From an uncultured Desulfobacterales bacterium (GTDB lineage: Bacteria > Desulfobacterota > Desulfobacteria > Desulfobacterales > JAFDCJ01): a stretch of 20,372 nucleotides of DNA. Location: positions 1 to 20,372 of the forward strand of contig CALZJV010000195.1 of the NCBI GenBank assembly GCA_945787595.1, in the 5' to 3' direction. Within the stretch, counting starts at the first letter, position 1. Every line of letters starts with the position of its first letter. Positions 1-7,682 of the stretch are shown here, one piece after another. The notes below the pieces were generated by a model. The model had not been told where the DNA came from. It ran no database searches and saw only the letters and a program-made list of their open reading frames with translations. A program made the translations under genes and the position numbers.

Positions 1-1307
1 ATGCCGAGTCCCCCGATAGAGGAAGCATTTTTAACAAACTGGGAGGCGTTAGCAATACTCGACATGTAAGCAATATTGTGCAAATTGTTCGAGTGAAAGA
101 CGATGGTGTGTCTCAAACCTTGTTCCGCCGCCACGCCCACGTTCATGGCTTCTTTGGCGTCGCGGCAGCGCACAAACGGTAGAATCGGCATGATCTGTTC
201 GGTCCAGACGAGCGGATGCTCTTTGTCGGTCTCTAAAATGGCAATTCTGGTTTGCGGCGGAATATCCAGACCGATGGCACGTTTCAATATGACGTCAGGC
301 GGCTTTCCGATGTAGTCCATGTTGATGGCGCTCGGCTCCCGGCCCGGGCGAATATCTTTGAAAATCTCTTTTACCAGGGCTTTACCCTGAGCGTCACTGA
401 GTTCGTAGGCACCATGTTTAATCAGCAGTTGTTTCAGCTTTTCTGCAACAGAGTCGACAACGAAGACTTCTTTTTCACTCGAACAGGGAGTGCAATTGCT
501 GAATGATGCGCCCCGAATGATGCACTGGGCGGCATGATCCAGGTCGGCGGTTTCATCTACCACCACCGGGGGATTGCCCGGACCGCCGGCAAGGACCCGT
601 TTGCCGGTTTTGGTGGCAAATTCGACCACGCGATGACCGCCGGTGACGGCGATCATGTTGATCTTGGGATGGGTCATCAGATACTGGGCTGTTGGAATAT
701 CGGGCTGTGCGACGCTGGTGATGCAGTTGGCGGGCCCGCCCGCTGCAACAATCGCCTGATTGACGTCTTTGACTACCCGCGCGGATATGATTTTGGTTTT
801 GGGATGCGGATTGATGACCACGGTATTGCCGCCGGCCAGCATCATAATGGCGTTGTGGATGATGCCCGGCGCTGCATTGGTTATGGCGTTGACGGAGGCG
901 ATCACCCCCACCGGTATACGTTCATTGATAGTGACGCCGCGGTCGCCGGTAAATACCTCCGATTTGATATCTTCGATACCGGGCACCCCGCAGGCGGTTT
1001 CCAGTTTAAGCACCGTGCCTGCTGCCGCTCCCAAATCCGTTTCTTCCAATTCCATCCGTGCGTATTCTTCGCGGTTGGCCCAGCCGACATCTCGAATAGC
1101 CTGGATGATTTTTTCCCGCTGGGCCAACGGCAGCTGCACCAATTGTTGGTGAGCAAGGACGGCAGCCTGGATGGCGTCTTCCATTTCCAGAAATACACCC
1201 TCGGCATTATCCTCGTGGTTACCGGGGGATGTCGCCGATTCAGCGACAGATAGCCTTTCCAACACCTGTTCTACAATAAGTTCTACCTGCTTATTATCAA
1301 CAGTCAT
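1..1307 (-). CDS. CoA-acylating aldehyde dehydrogenase, microcompartment type (PduP/EutE-like), 3' end cut by window
   Basis: Reading the minus strand from the ATG at 1305-1307 gives 435 open codons up to the window edge, so roughly the last 45 residues are missing. The family (PduP/EutE) oxidises an aldehyde to acyl-CoA with NAD+ inside a microcompartment. The probable catalytic residue is Cys275 in NCTPCSSEKEVFVVD, followed by the usual EKEVFVV strand. The glycine-rich turn GGPGNPPVVVDE at about 241-252 and the motif ETDKEHPLVWTEQIMP near 359-374 are also family features. Residues 1-20 (MTVDNKQVELIVEQVLERL...) form an amphipathic helix followed by a Ser/Pro/Gly-rich linker, the layout of PduP encapsulation peptides. 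AAGGGA lies about 8 bases before the ATG. It is a close paralogue of the gene at 1564-3012 just upstream. Substrate is unknown. Confidence 0.93.
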   Translation of the reverse strand, partial: MTVDNKQVELIVEQVLERLSVAESATSPGNHEDNAEGVFLEMEDAIQAAVLAHQQLVQLPLAQREKIIQAIRDVGWANREEYARMELEETDLGAAAGTVLKLETACGVPGIEDIKSEVFTGDRGVTINERIPVGVIASVNAITNAAPGIIHNAIMMLAGGNTVVINPHPKTKIISARVVKDVNQAIVAAGGPANCITSVAQPDIPTAQYLMTHPKINMIAVTGGHRVVEFATKTGKRVLAGGPGNPPVVVDETADLDHAAQCIIRGASFSNCTPCSSEKEVFVVDSVAEKLKQLLIKHGAYELSDAQGKALVKEIFKDIRPGREPSAINMDYIGKPPDVILKRAIGLDIPPQTRIAILETDKEHPLVWTEQIMPILPFVRCRDAKEAMNVGVAAEQGLRHTIVFHSNNLHNIAYMSSIANASQFVKNASSIGGLG

Positions 1308-1563
1308 ATTATGTCCCTTACTATTGAAGATTGAAGACTAAGAATTGAAGAATGAAGATTGAAGAATGGATGTATTCTATCATTTTTACTAAAGGAAGAA
1401 ATTTTAGGATTTGTTAAAAATGAATAGTGAAGAATAGATCGGCTCATTGCCCCCTCCGGGAATACAAGCATGAAAAATATAAAATAGACAAAATTCCACA
1501 AATCTTCAATCTTCAGTCTTCAATCTTCAATAGTTCTTCCTCCAATCTTCAATCGTCAATCCT
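1308..1563. repeat. Inverted word-array element between the two aldehyde dehydrogenase genes
   Basis: The gap carries degenerate 7-base words of the GAAGATT type on the left (about 1324-1369) and the complementary AATCTTC/CAATCTT words on the right (about 1501-1560), so the two arms can pair across a spacer of about 130 bases. The inner left flank (about 1372-1388), read on the minus strand, contains AAAAATGATAGAATAC, which also occurs in the core of the element at 4991-5098. No ORF of interest. Function is unknown; it could stabilise or attenuate the mRNA between the two paralogues. Confidence 0.75.
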
Positions 1564-3012
1564 TCACCCTCCGAAGCGGTAGCGAAAATCATCGACCAGA
1601 ACGCATCGCCGAATTAAGGTAAACATCCTGGGCCGGGTTTGACCTTCACCGTTGGTGGCTATGTGAAACGATGTGTATCCTTCACCAGCAACCCCCACAC
1701 TGGCCAACCCGCACGATCCGTTCTTGACGAAAGCGGCGCATTTGGCGCGGTTGGTCATTTTTTTGATGTTTTTGATACTGTTGGAATGGATCGCCATGGT
1801 GTGGCCGTTGCCCTGTTCGGCTGCCAGGGCCGCTCCAATGGCCTCGTCCGCATTGCGACATCGTACAAAGGGCAATACCGGCATAATCTGTTCGGTCCAC
1901 ACCAGGGGATGATCCTTATCTGTCTCCAGAATGACAAGCTGAGCTTCAGGTCCGACCTCAATTCCAATAGATTTAAGGATAAAGGACGGTGATTTACCGA
2001 TGAAATCCATGTTTATCACGCCGGGTTCGCCCTGACCTTTGATTTCATTGAAGATGTGTTTCAGGAGTTCTTCCCCCTGGGATGGGTCGATCTCATAGGC
2101 ACCGTGTTTTTTGAGATTTTTTTTCAATTGATCGGCAACGGCATCAACGACAAAAATCTCCTTTTCACTGGCACAGGCCATACAATGGGAAAAAGAGGCC
2201 CCCTCGACGATGCACCTGGCGGCCCGATCCAGATCAGCGGTTTCATCCACCACCACCGGCGGATTGCCGGGCCCACCGGCGATCACGCGCTTTCCGGTTT
2301 GGGTGGCAAACGCGACGACACCGTGCCCCCCGGTGACGGCAATCAGCCTTATTTTTGGATGGGTCATCAGCGTCTGGGCCGACGGCACCGAAGGTTCTTG
2401 CTGACAGCAGATGCAGTTCGGGGGGCCGCCTGCGGCAACGATCGCTTGATTTAAATCCCGGATGACCCAGGCCGACACCGTTTTTGTTTTCGGATGCGGG
2501 TTGTTAACCACCGTATTGCCGCCGGCCAGCATCATGACAGCGTTAAAAAGGATGGTTGGCGCGCCGTTTGTCACCGGATTAACAGAGGCAATGACCCCAA
2601 CCGGTATGCGCTCGATGATGGTCACACCCTTATCACCACTGAAAACTTCAGGTCCGAGATCTTCCATTCCCAGGACCTGACAGGCAGCCTGGTTTTTTTT
2701 TATGTTGTCATCGGCTTTGCCAAGGCCGGTCTCATCGAATTCCAAACGGCCGTATTTTGCTGCGTTGGCCAGTCCGGTATCGCGAATAGCCTGAATAATT
2801 TTTTCGCGCACGGCCAGGGGTAGGGCGACCAGTTTTTTCTGGGCCTTGAACGCCGCCCGGATGGCGCTCTCGATATCTTCGAAGACGCCGTCTACAATTT
2901 CACCGGCCGCGGGAACAGAATCGACGGTTGGCGATAAATCGACGCCTTCAGCCTGTAATCTATTGACAACGATCTCTACGATTTCTTCGATATGGCGTTC
3001 ACCAAGACCCAT
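1564..3012 (-). CDS. CoA-acylating aldehyde dehydrogenase, microcompartment type (PduP/EutE-like)
   Basis: 482 residues, full family length. It should oxidise an aldehyde to acyl-CoA with NAD+ in the microcompartment lumen. Cys280, in HCMACASEKEIFVVD, is the expected catalytic cysteine; GGPGNPPVVVDE lies just before it and the C-terminal GEGYTSFHIATNGEG and RRCVLVDDF motifs are present. The frame also opens with a TTG at 3016-3018, but I chose the ATG at 3010-3012 because GAGG sits 6 bases upstream of it. The N-terminus (GLGERHIEEIVEIVVNRLQ) is an amphipathic helix followed by a linker rich in Pro, Ser and Val, as in encapsulation peptides. An extra cysteine cluster (NCICC, about residues 199-203) is absent from the neighbouring paralogue. 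Two copies suggest two substrates or a mixed oligomer. Confidence 0.95.
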   Translation of the reverse strand: MGLGERHIEEIVEIVVNRLQAEGVDLSPTVDSVPAAGEIVDGVFEDIESAIRAAFKAQKKLVALPLAVREKIIQAIRDTGLANAAKYGRLEFDETGLGKADDNIKKNQAACQVLGMEDLGPEVFSGDKGVTIIERIPVGVIASVNPVTNGAPTILFNAVMMLAGGNTVVNNPHPKTKTVSAWVIRDLNQAIVAAGGPPNCICCQQEPSVPSAQTLMTHPKIRLIAVTGGHGVVAFATQTGKRVIAGGPGNPPVVVDETADLDRAARCIVEGASFSHCMACASEKEIFVVDAVADQLKKNLKKHGAYEIDPSQGEELLKHIFNEIKGQGEPGVINMDFIGKSPSFILKSIGIEVGPEAQLVILETDKDHPLVWTEQIMPVLPFVRCRNADEAIGAALAAEQGNGHTMAIHSNSIKNIKKMTNRAKCAAFVKNGSCGLASVGVAGEGYTSFHIATNGEGQTRPRMFTLIRRCVLVDDFRYRFGG

Positions 3013-3082
3013 GCTCAACCTCGTAATATGTTATCTGAATTTCAATAGTTTGCAATTTTATATCCCATCGGTTTTCTCAATT

Positions 3083-4039
3083 TTATTTTTTGTCCTTTTT
3101 AATTTGCTCCAGAAATGACATGAGATAGGATTCATGCACGGTCTCCCCATTTTTATCACTCACCCCGTTATCGGCATAAAATTCATTTGACATCCGGACC
3201 GCATCATCAAATTTTGAAAGGTATTTGATCGATTTTTCCTGGTCCAAGAAAGTTATTTCATGAATTAAGGCAGCTAAATAGGCTACAATATGTGCAAAAG
3301 GATCAATGAAGGAAACCGATTCGACGTCAATAATGACATAGTGGTCTGAAAGTGTAACGATAGGAGATTTGGGCGTATCACTGAGACCGATGATTTTAAT
3401 TTTATTTTTTTTGCCAAATTGCATCATCTCTATGGTAATACGCGGGTAACGGGGGAAGGCGACCACAAACATGACCGCATTTTTGCCGTTTTGAATGATC
3501 GAATCTTTAATATCCCAGGACAAGGTTGTGTCCAAATGGACATTCTTCCGGATTTTCTTTAGGAGGTATCCGAAATAATAAGCCAGTGCGGCTGAGGCCC
3601 GATAGCCGACAACATATACGGTTTCAGCTTTGTAGATGGTTTTGGCCACCTTTTTTAGATCATTTTCGGAAACTGAATTTCGCAGATTCTCGAGATTGTC
3701 TATGGTATTCTGGCAATACATATCCAAGGTATTATGTTCATCGGGTAACTGACTGGCCTTCTGCAATCTTTCTACAGCGGTCAATTCAATGTGGAGCAGC
3801 CCTTTCATGTATTGGACAAATTCCATGTACCCCGAAAATCCTAAATCATTGGCGAATCGGATGATCGTCGGTTCGCTGACCTGGCATTTTTCGGCGATCT
3901 CTCTTCCGGTCAAGAGAAAGACCGTTTTATGATCTTTGATGATAAAGTCCGCCACACGTCTCTTCTTGGGAGACAGCATGGGATAGACTTTTATGATTTT
4001 TTCGAAAAGATCTTTTCTAGCTGAGTGTATTGGATTCAT
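3083..4039 (-). CDS. RpiR/MurR-family transcriptional regulator (HTH + SIS domains)
   Basis: 318 residues from the chosen start. An N-terminal RpiR helix-turn-helix (about residues 10-80, with LTGREIAEKCQVSEPTIIRF as the recognition region) is followed by a SIS sugar-phosphate-binding domain (from about residue 110; VYVVGYRASAALAYYFGYLL and the strand ...IIGLSDTPKSP). Such proteins sense a phosphorylated or acidic metabolite and repress or activate nearby catabolic genes, so this is the likely local regulator of the cluster. The frame stays open to an ATG at 4210, but the extra N-terminal residues are mostly encoded by the palindromic element at 4067-4254 and precede the domain; the first Met outside that element is at 4039. 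No strong ribosome site is visible for any candidate start, so the native start may have been altered by the insertion. Confidence 0.88.
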   Translation of the reverse strand: MNPIHSARKDLFEKIIKVYPMLSPKKRRVADFIIKDHKTVFLLTGREIAEKCQVSEPTIIRFANDLGFSGYMEFVQYMKGLLHIELTAVERLQKASQLPDEHNTLDMYCQNTIDNLENLRNSVSENDLKKVAKTIYKAETVYVVGYRASAALAYYFGYLLKKIRKNVHLDTTLSWDIKDSIIQNGKNAVMFVVAFPRYPRITIEMMQFGKKNKIKIIGLSDTPKSPIVTLSDHYVIIDVESVSFIDPFAHIVAYLAALIHEITFLDQEKSIKYLSKFDDAVRMSNEFYADNGVSDKNGETVHESYLMSFLEQIKKDKK

Positions 4040-4066
4040 CCTGACTTTTAGTCTCGCTGTTTCGTT

Positions 4067-4254
4067 AGTTACCATCCATAAATGGTCTTTTTGTCCAATC
4101 TCGGCGTCAATCGGCGCGTTTGTTTGTGCGACGTAGCCGGCTACGTCTCCGCACAAACGCTTGATTTCCTTGACCTTGAACAAAAATCCGCAGTTCTGGA
4201 TTGGAAACATTTATAGGTGCCCATCATTTAAGCTTTTATTTATGGACGGGCACT
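4067..4254. repeat. MITE-like palindromic element of about 188 bp
   Basis: The left end (AGTTACCATCCATAAAT from 4067) and the reverse complement of the right end (AGTGCCCGTCCATAAAT from 4254) match at 13 of 17 positions, like terminal inverted repeats. The centre is a strong hairpin: GTTTGTGCG (4122-4130), ACGTAG, CCGG, CTACGT, a CTC bulge, then CGCACAAAC (4150-4158). The arms between centre and ends are also partly complementary. No transposase is encoded. No clear target duplication was found. The element overlaps the 5' extension of the RpiR frame and may carry or disrupt its promoter. Confidence 0.65.
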
Positions 4255-4297
4255 AGTTGAAACCTGCAGACGGCCAATCACCTACCTTGCCGGCGGA

Positions 4298-4915
4298 TCA
4301 ATGCGCCTTGCCGTTCATAGCCAGCAGGCACTCTTCGGCGACTTTTTTGGCTGCCTGAATTTCCGAAGTCGATCCGGACAGATAAACTCTTCCTGAGGCA
4401 CCAAAAACCGTCGCATGGATCAGCTTGACATCGGCTGCTTTTTCGGCCTCATTGGCTGCGTAACCGGCATATCCGGCCGGTAGGCATTCGAGGATATACA
4501 GGGTATCATCCACAATCATCATGCTGGCAGCTCGAAAGCGGTTCACAATTTGACTCATAAACGGGTCAGTCCTCTCAATGGTTTCCGCAGCCAGGATTTT
4601 CGGTTTGAGACGATCTTTTTCCTGCAAACCCAGATAATTCAATATAACCGCGCCGGCTTCCTTGACATCCGCAGGTGAATCCGCGTGCACTTCCAACATG
4701 CCGTAAGTTCTTTCCACCACCATGGCTCCCGGAAGTACGTTGGCTTTCTTCATGACTGCATCCGTGATGGAATTAATTTCAATGCCGGGTGCAATCTCAA
4801 TAAAAAGCGCGGCCTGTCCTGCCACGGGGTAATACCCGCGGGCAGTGCTGCCAATATAGCCGACGAGTTGTTCCTGTAGTTGATCAATAAACGCAAAAGC
4901 CCTGAGTTCCACCAT
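4298..4915 (-). CDS. BMC-T shell protein, double-layer (stacked trimer) type
   Basis: 205 residues made of two fused BMC domains, forming a pseudohexameric trimer in the shell facet. The pattern ELRAFAFIDQLQEQLVGYIG, PGIEIN, VVERTYGMLEVH in the first half and NRF..., PAGYAGYAANEAEKAA, FGASGRVYLSG in the second is that of the BMC-T group that stacks into double layers with gated pores (for example the Haliangium ochraceum BMC-T2/T3 type and CcmP). The start has AGGGAA about 8 bases upstream. It is a paralogue of the protein at 7994-8611, with the same length but clearly diverged sequence. Large gated pores would suit passage of bulky substrates or cofactors; that role is inferred. Confidence 0.92.
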   Translation of the reverse strand: MVELRAFAFIDQLQEQLVGYIGSTARGYYPVAGQAALFIEIAPGIEINSITDAVMKKANVLPGAMVVERTYGMLEVHADSPADVKEAGAVILNYLGLQEKDRLKPKILAAETIERTDPFMSQIVNRFRAASMMIVDDTLYILECLPAGYAGYAANEAEKAADVKLIHATVFGASGRVYLSGSTSEIQAAKKVAEECLLAMNGKAH

Positions 4916-4990
4916 AGTTTTTTCCCTATTCTCACCCTGGATCCGCCGGCTTCCTGTTCGTAGAGCCTACAGCTCGGAGAGAGGCGGAGT

Positions 4991-5098
4991 ATTGAAGATT
5001 GAAGATTGAAGATTTGATGAATCGCTACGCTCTATCTGTTTTTATAAAAATGATAGAATACCGCAATTCTTCAATCTTCAATCTTCATTCGTCATTCC
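4991..5098. repeat. Inverted word-array element with conserved core
   Basis: Three exact copies of ATTGAAG at 4991-5011 form the left arm; TTCAATC (5070-5076 and 5077-5083), TTCATTC and GTCATTC (to 5097) form the complementary right arm. The core at about 5022-5063 holds a small hairpin, CTATC (5032-5036) with GATAG (5052-5056), around TCTGTTTTTAT (5035-5045). The same core string occurs at 8702-8712 between arms built of quite different words. Lies between the DAO-family gene and the BMC-T gene. Confidence 0.8.
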
Positions 5099-5100
5099 AT

Positions 5101-6306
5101 TCATATGCTTTTCAACCACTCCCGCTTTCGGGGACAAACAGCAGTAACCGTGGTACAAGCCGCATTGCCCTGACATGCGCATTCGAGATCTGATCCCCTG
5201 CTGAAGCGTCCGTAACAGAAATCGGAAATGGGTATCGATGTGCTGCAATCCATAATTAATTCTGATATCAGACGCCCGATGACGGGGGCTAGTCCGAATC
5301 CATGACCGCTGAACCCGGTGGCAAAGATAAAACCCGGGACTTCCTGGGTAAAACCCAGCACCGGGATGCTGTCCGATACTTGGGCGATAAGACCGGACCA
5401 CGTTCGAATCACGTGAAGATCTTTTAAAACGGGGAAGAAATCGATTACCAGGCGCGAAATTGCAGGCTCGATAAAATGAAAGAGAGGCTTTCCTTCCCGG
5501 TGAATGAATTGCTCGGTTCCAACAAAGCCTCCCCAGAAAAAAGGTCCGTGAACGGTCTGCCGCCCGTAAAATAAGCCCTTGGCATGTCCGATCATCTGCC
5601 TAAAAAGAGCCGGGTAGGGCTCGGTAATCAGGGCCTGCGAAAAAAGCGGCCTCATGGGAAAATCCAATCCCACCATATTGGCTATTTTACGTCCGGCGAT
5701 GCCGGCCGCATCGACCACCAGGTCGGTCTCGAACGTATTTTTGTCGGTGACGACGGCAGTCACCTTGCCTTTCTGCAAACGTATTTCTGCGGCCTCCTCG
5801 TGGGTATGAAAACGCGCTCCCAGACTTTTGGCTTTCTTAAAAAATCCGTAGGTTACCAGGAAGGGGTTGACGTGACCATCGGTCGGGCAAAAGCTGGCAC
5901 CAATCACTTTATCGCCCACATAAGGATTGATTTCCAGAACCTGTTTGCGGTCGAGCATTTTAAGCTCCAAACCCACGGCACGCTGAGTTTCCACGGATTT
6001 TCGCATCGTCTCAAGCTCTTCATCGGAAGTGCAGAGGCGAAGATTTCCTTGGCGAACATATTCTACATCCATACCCAGCTCTTCATGAAGGTGGCCATAC
6101 ATTTGAATGCTTTCTATGGCCAGGGGCATCTCTTTGAGGTTTCTGGCAGATTGCCGCACCCCGCCCCCGTTGCTGCCGGACGCCTCGCCGCCGATGTCCG
6201 ATTTTTCAATGATGACGGGTTTCAACCCCTCTTTGGCCAGATTATATGCGATGGCGCATCCCATGACGCCCCCGCCGATAATGACTGCATCTGCTTTGAC
6301 AGACAT
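5101..6306 (-). CDS. DAO-family FAD-dependent amino-acid / N-alkylamino-acid dehydrogenase
   Basis: 401 residues. Dinucleotide-binding motif GGGVMG (residues 11-16) with the acidic end of strand 2 (VIIEKSDIGGEASGSNGGGVRQ) and the C-terminal FAD segment GFSGHGFGLAPVIGRLISELI mark a DAO-fold enzyme. Closest in type are sarcosine oxidase beta subunit, HcnC, the catalytic subunit of dye-linked proline dehydrogenase, and the N-methylglutamate dehydrogenase subunit MgdA. It would oxidise a C-N bond of an amino acid and pass electrons to partner subunits, here probably the products at 6614-7297 and 14326-16243. GGAG lies about 6 bases before the ATG. The last 30 or so residues (after CYGRFSRG) are a Cys-rich tail that the family usually lacks. 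The substrate cannot be read from sequence. Confidence 0.9.
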   Translation of the reverse strand: MSVKADAVIIGGGVMGCAIAYNLAKEGLKPVIIEKSDIGGEASGSNGGGVRQSARNLKEMPLAIESIQMYGHLHEELGMDVEYVRQGNLRLCTSDEELETMRKSVETQRAVGLELKMLDRKQVLEINPYVGDKVIGASFCPTDGHVNPFLVTYGFFKKAKSLGARFHTHEEAAEIRLQKGKVTAVVTDKNTFETDLVVDAAGIAGRKIANMVGLDFPMRPLFSQALITEPYPALFRQMIGHAKGLFYGRQTVHGPFFWGGFVGTEQFIHREGKPLFHFIEPAISRLVIDFFPVLKDLHVIRTWSGLIAQVSDSIPVLGFTQEVPGFIFATGFSGHGFGLAPVIGRLISELIMDCSTSIPISDFCYGRFSRGSDLECACQGNAACTTVTAVCPRKREWLKSI

Positions 6307-6613
6307 TTTAGCTCCTTAAAAAAAGGATTGGTTTTATTTTATTCTAAACGGGACACGGATGAACACGGATAACACAGCGATATTTTTTTTGCTGCTATAG
6401 TCTTCCAGATAAAGTTTTTGGACTGCGTTATCAGTCGCCCCCCTTCAACAACGTACTATTTGTACGCCTTACTCAGGGGGGCTCCTTCTAGCCTTGCCAA
6501 AAGCATTATCTGAAAGCCGATATAGCAAAAGAGTCACCAAAAGTATTAAGAATCCGTGGAGATCTATGAAAATCAGAGTCCAATTTTTAAATTGCTAATT
6601 TGGTTCCAATGTT
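6307..6613. repeat. Gap with ACACGGATNA word repeats and a long imperfect palindrome
   Basis: At about 6352-6371 the 10-base word ACACGGATGA is followed by ACACGGATAA. From 6391 to 6530 is a palindrome: GCTATA (6394-6399) with TATAGC (6521-6526), CAGATAA (6406-6412) with TTATCTG (6506-6512), GCCCCCCT (6437-6444) with AGGGGGGC (6475-6482), and a central CGTAC-TATTT-GTACG hairpin (6452-6466). The ordered, nested pairs make this a real folded element, REP- or MITE-like, rather than chance. No coding potential seen. Confidence 0.7.
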
Positions 6614-7297
6614 CTAGCTGTTTGCAAATACTTTCAATCTAAGCGGTCTCACCGGTCCCCTGGCGGTGGTGGGATCAATATCGGCTGCCGCCAAGCCGAG
6701 CTCCTCAGTGAGTATCTGAGCCACCAGGCGCTGGCAGGTCTGCCCCTGGCAGAGCCCCATGCCGGCTCTTGTAATTCGTTTAACGCCGTTTAAGGTCTGC
6801 ATGCCGTTTTTGATGGCTTCCTTAATTTCACCCCTGGTGATTTCCTCGCATCTGCAAACCACCAGATCATCATCCTGGGCTTCATCTGTGTCCGGGTCCG
6901 CTTCATTGCCTGCTGGGGCAGCGGCTACGGTCGGTGTGAAGCCTTTGGCCTGTTTGAAGCGCTCAATGACGCGTTCGATAATCTCCTCTAGTACGGCTTC
7001 GGAGATTTCTGCGGCATCACCCCGGGGTGTCTCGCTTTTGCATTCCTCGGAATCGAGCTTGTCTTGAATCGCCCGGCTTTCTTCCTCCCCGGCCGGCTTA
7101 TCTTCGGCTTCATCCGTTTCGGTATCAGCTGCCAACGTTTCGGACTCGGGCGCTACATAAGATATCCGGATTTTGTTGTCTCTGATAACGTCGTAAGCGG
7201 CTGCAGAGATTCGCGCGCCTTCAGGAATTTCAATTTCCCTTTTCCCGGATTCCAGAACTTTTTTGACCTGGTCGGAAAATATGAAAACAGATGTCAT
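6614..7297 (-). CDS. BFD-type [2Fe-2S] subunit with microcompartment-associated N-terminal module and encapsulation-like helix
   Basis: 227 residues in four parts. Residues 1-50 (SDQVKKVLESG..., PEGARISAAAYDVIR) match the short module also found at the C-terminus of the flavoprotein at 8778-9536. Residues 51-95 are an acidic, disordered-looking linker. Residues 97-117 (ISEAVLEEIIERVIERFKQ) form an amphipathic helix like a BMC encapsulation peptide. After a second linker, residues 145-200 are a BFD-like [2Fe-2S] domain with Cys148, Cys150, Cys183 and Cys188 (VCRCEE ... CQGQTC). In HcnB and sarcosine oxidase alpha this domain is fused to the FAD reductase; here the reductase at 14819-15922 lacks it, so this protein probably supplies it. 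AGGAG precedes the ATG. It would connect the flavoenzyme to the shell lumen. Confidence 0.87.
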   Translation of the reverse strand: MTSVFIFSDQVKKVLESGKREIEIPEGARISAAAYDVIRDNKIRISYVAPESETLAADTETDEAEDKPAGEEESRAIQDKLDSEECKSETPRGDAAEISEAVLEEIIERVIERFKQAKGFTPTVAAAPAGNEADPDTDEAQDDDLVVCRCEEITRGEIKEAIKNGMQTLNGVKRITRAGMGLCQGQTCQRLVAQILTEELGLAAADIDPTTARGPVRPLRLKVFANS

Positions 7298-7334
7298 TTG
7301 CTACTCCTAATATCCTATGACCAATTTATTGGCA

Positions 7335-7682
7335 TCAAGCCTTCTTCGTCTTTTTGGATACGGCACTGCGTTGTGGCTTTTTCTTTGTCTCAACCGCTTC
7401 TTTTTCTTCAAGCCCTTTAGGTATCATTAAATCAATGTCATCATGCGGTCTGGGGATGACGTGGGATGAAACCAGTTTGCCCACCCGTTGACAGGCAGCG
7501 GCCCCGGCATCAACGGCGGCCTTGACCGCTCCGACATCGCCGGCCACCATAACCGCCACCAGACCGCCCTTGACCTTCTGGCGGCCCAGAAATTTGACTT
7601 TGGCTGCTTTTACCATTGCATCGGCGGCTTCAATAGCACCTACCAATCCCCTGGTTTCAATGAGTCCTAAGGCATGCTGCAT
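7335..7682 (-). CDS. BMC-H shell protein with basic C-terminal tail
   Basis: 115 residues. Residues 1-90 are a single canonical BMC domain ([55 protein letters not shown]), which forms the hexamers that tile shell facets. The pore-loop region lies around [21 protein letters not shown]. The last 24 residues or so are a Lys/Glu-rich, low-complexity tail ending in [10 protein letters not shown] that the paralogue at 13574-13852 lacks; it could contact the cytoplasm, cargo or RNA. AAAGGA lies 9 bases before the ATG. Only 37 bases separate it from the BFD-subunit gene downstream. Confidence 0.96.
   Translation of the reverse strand: MQHALGLIETRGLVGAIEAADAMVKAAKVKFLGRQKVKGGLVAVMVAGDVGAVKAAVDAGAAACQRVGKLVSSHVIPRPHDDIDLMIPKGLEEKEAVETKKKPQRSAVSKKTKKA

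Noticed and set aside
534..1253. Plus-strand ORF of 239 codons
   Set aside because: It is the mirror frame of the aldehyde dehydrogenase on the minus strand, whose whole length reads as a conserved enzyme; the plus translation matches no family.
1308..1563. Rho-independent terminator between the two aldehyde dehydrogenases
   Set aside because: The arms are AT-rich degenerate words with a spacer of over 100 bases and no U-tract after a compact GC-rich stem.
4040..4210. N-terminal extension of the RpiR-family regulator by 57 residues
   Set aside because: Most of it is translated from the palindromic element at 4067-4254 and precedes the helix-turn-helix domain. Not fully excluded, since no start has a good ribosome site.
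5584..6372. Plus-strand ORF of 262 codons
   Set aside because: Antisense shadow of the DAO-family gene; low-complexity His/Phe-rich product without recognisable domains.
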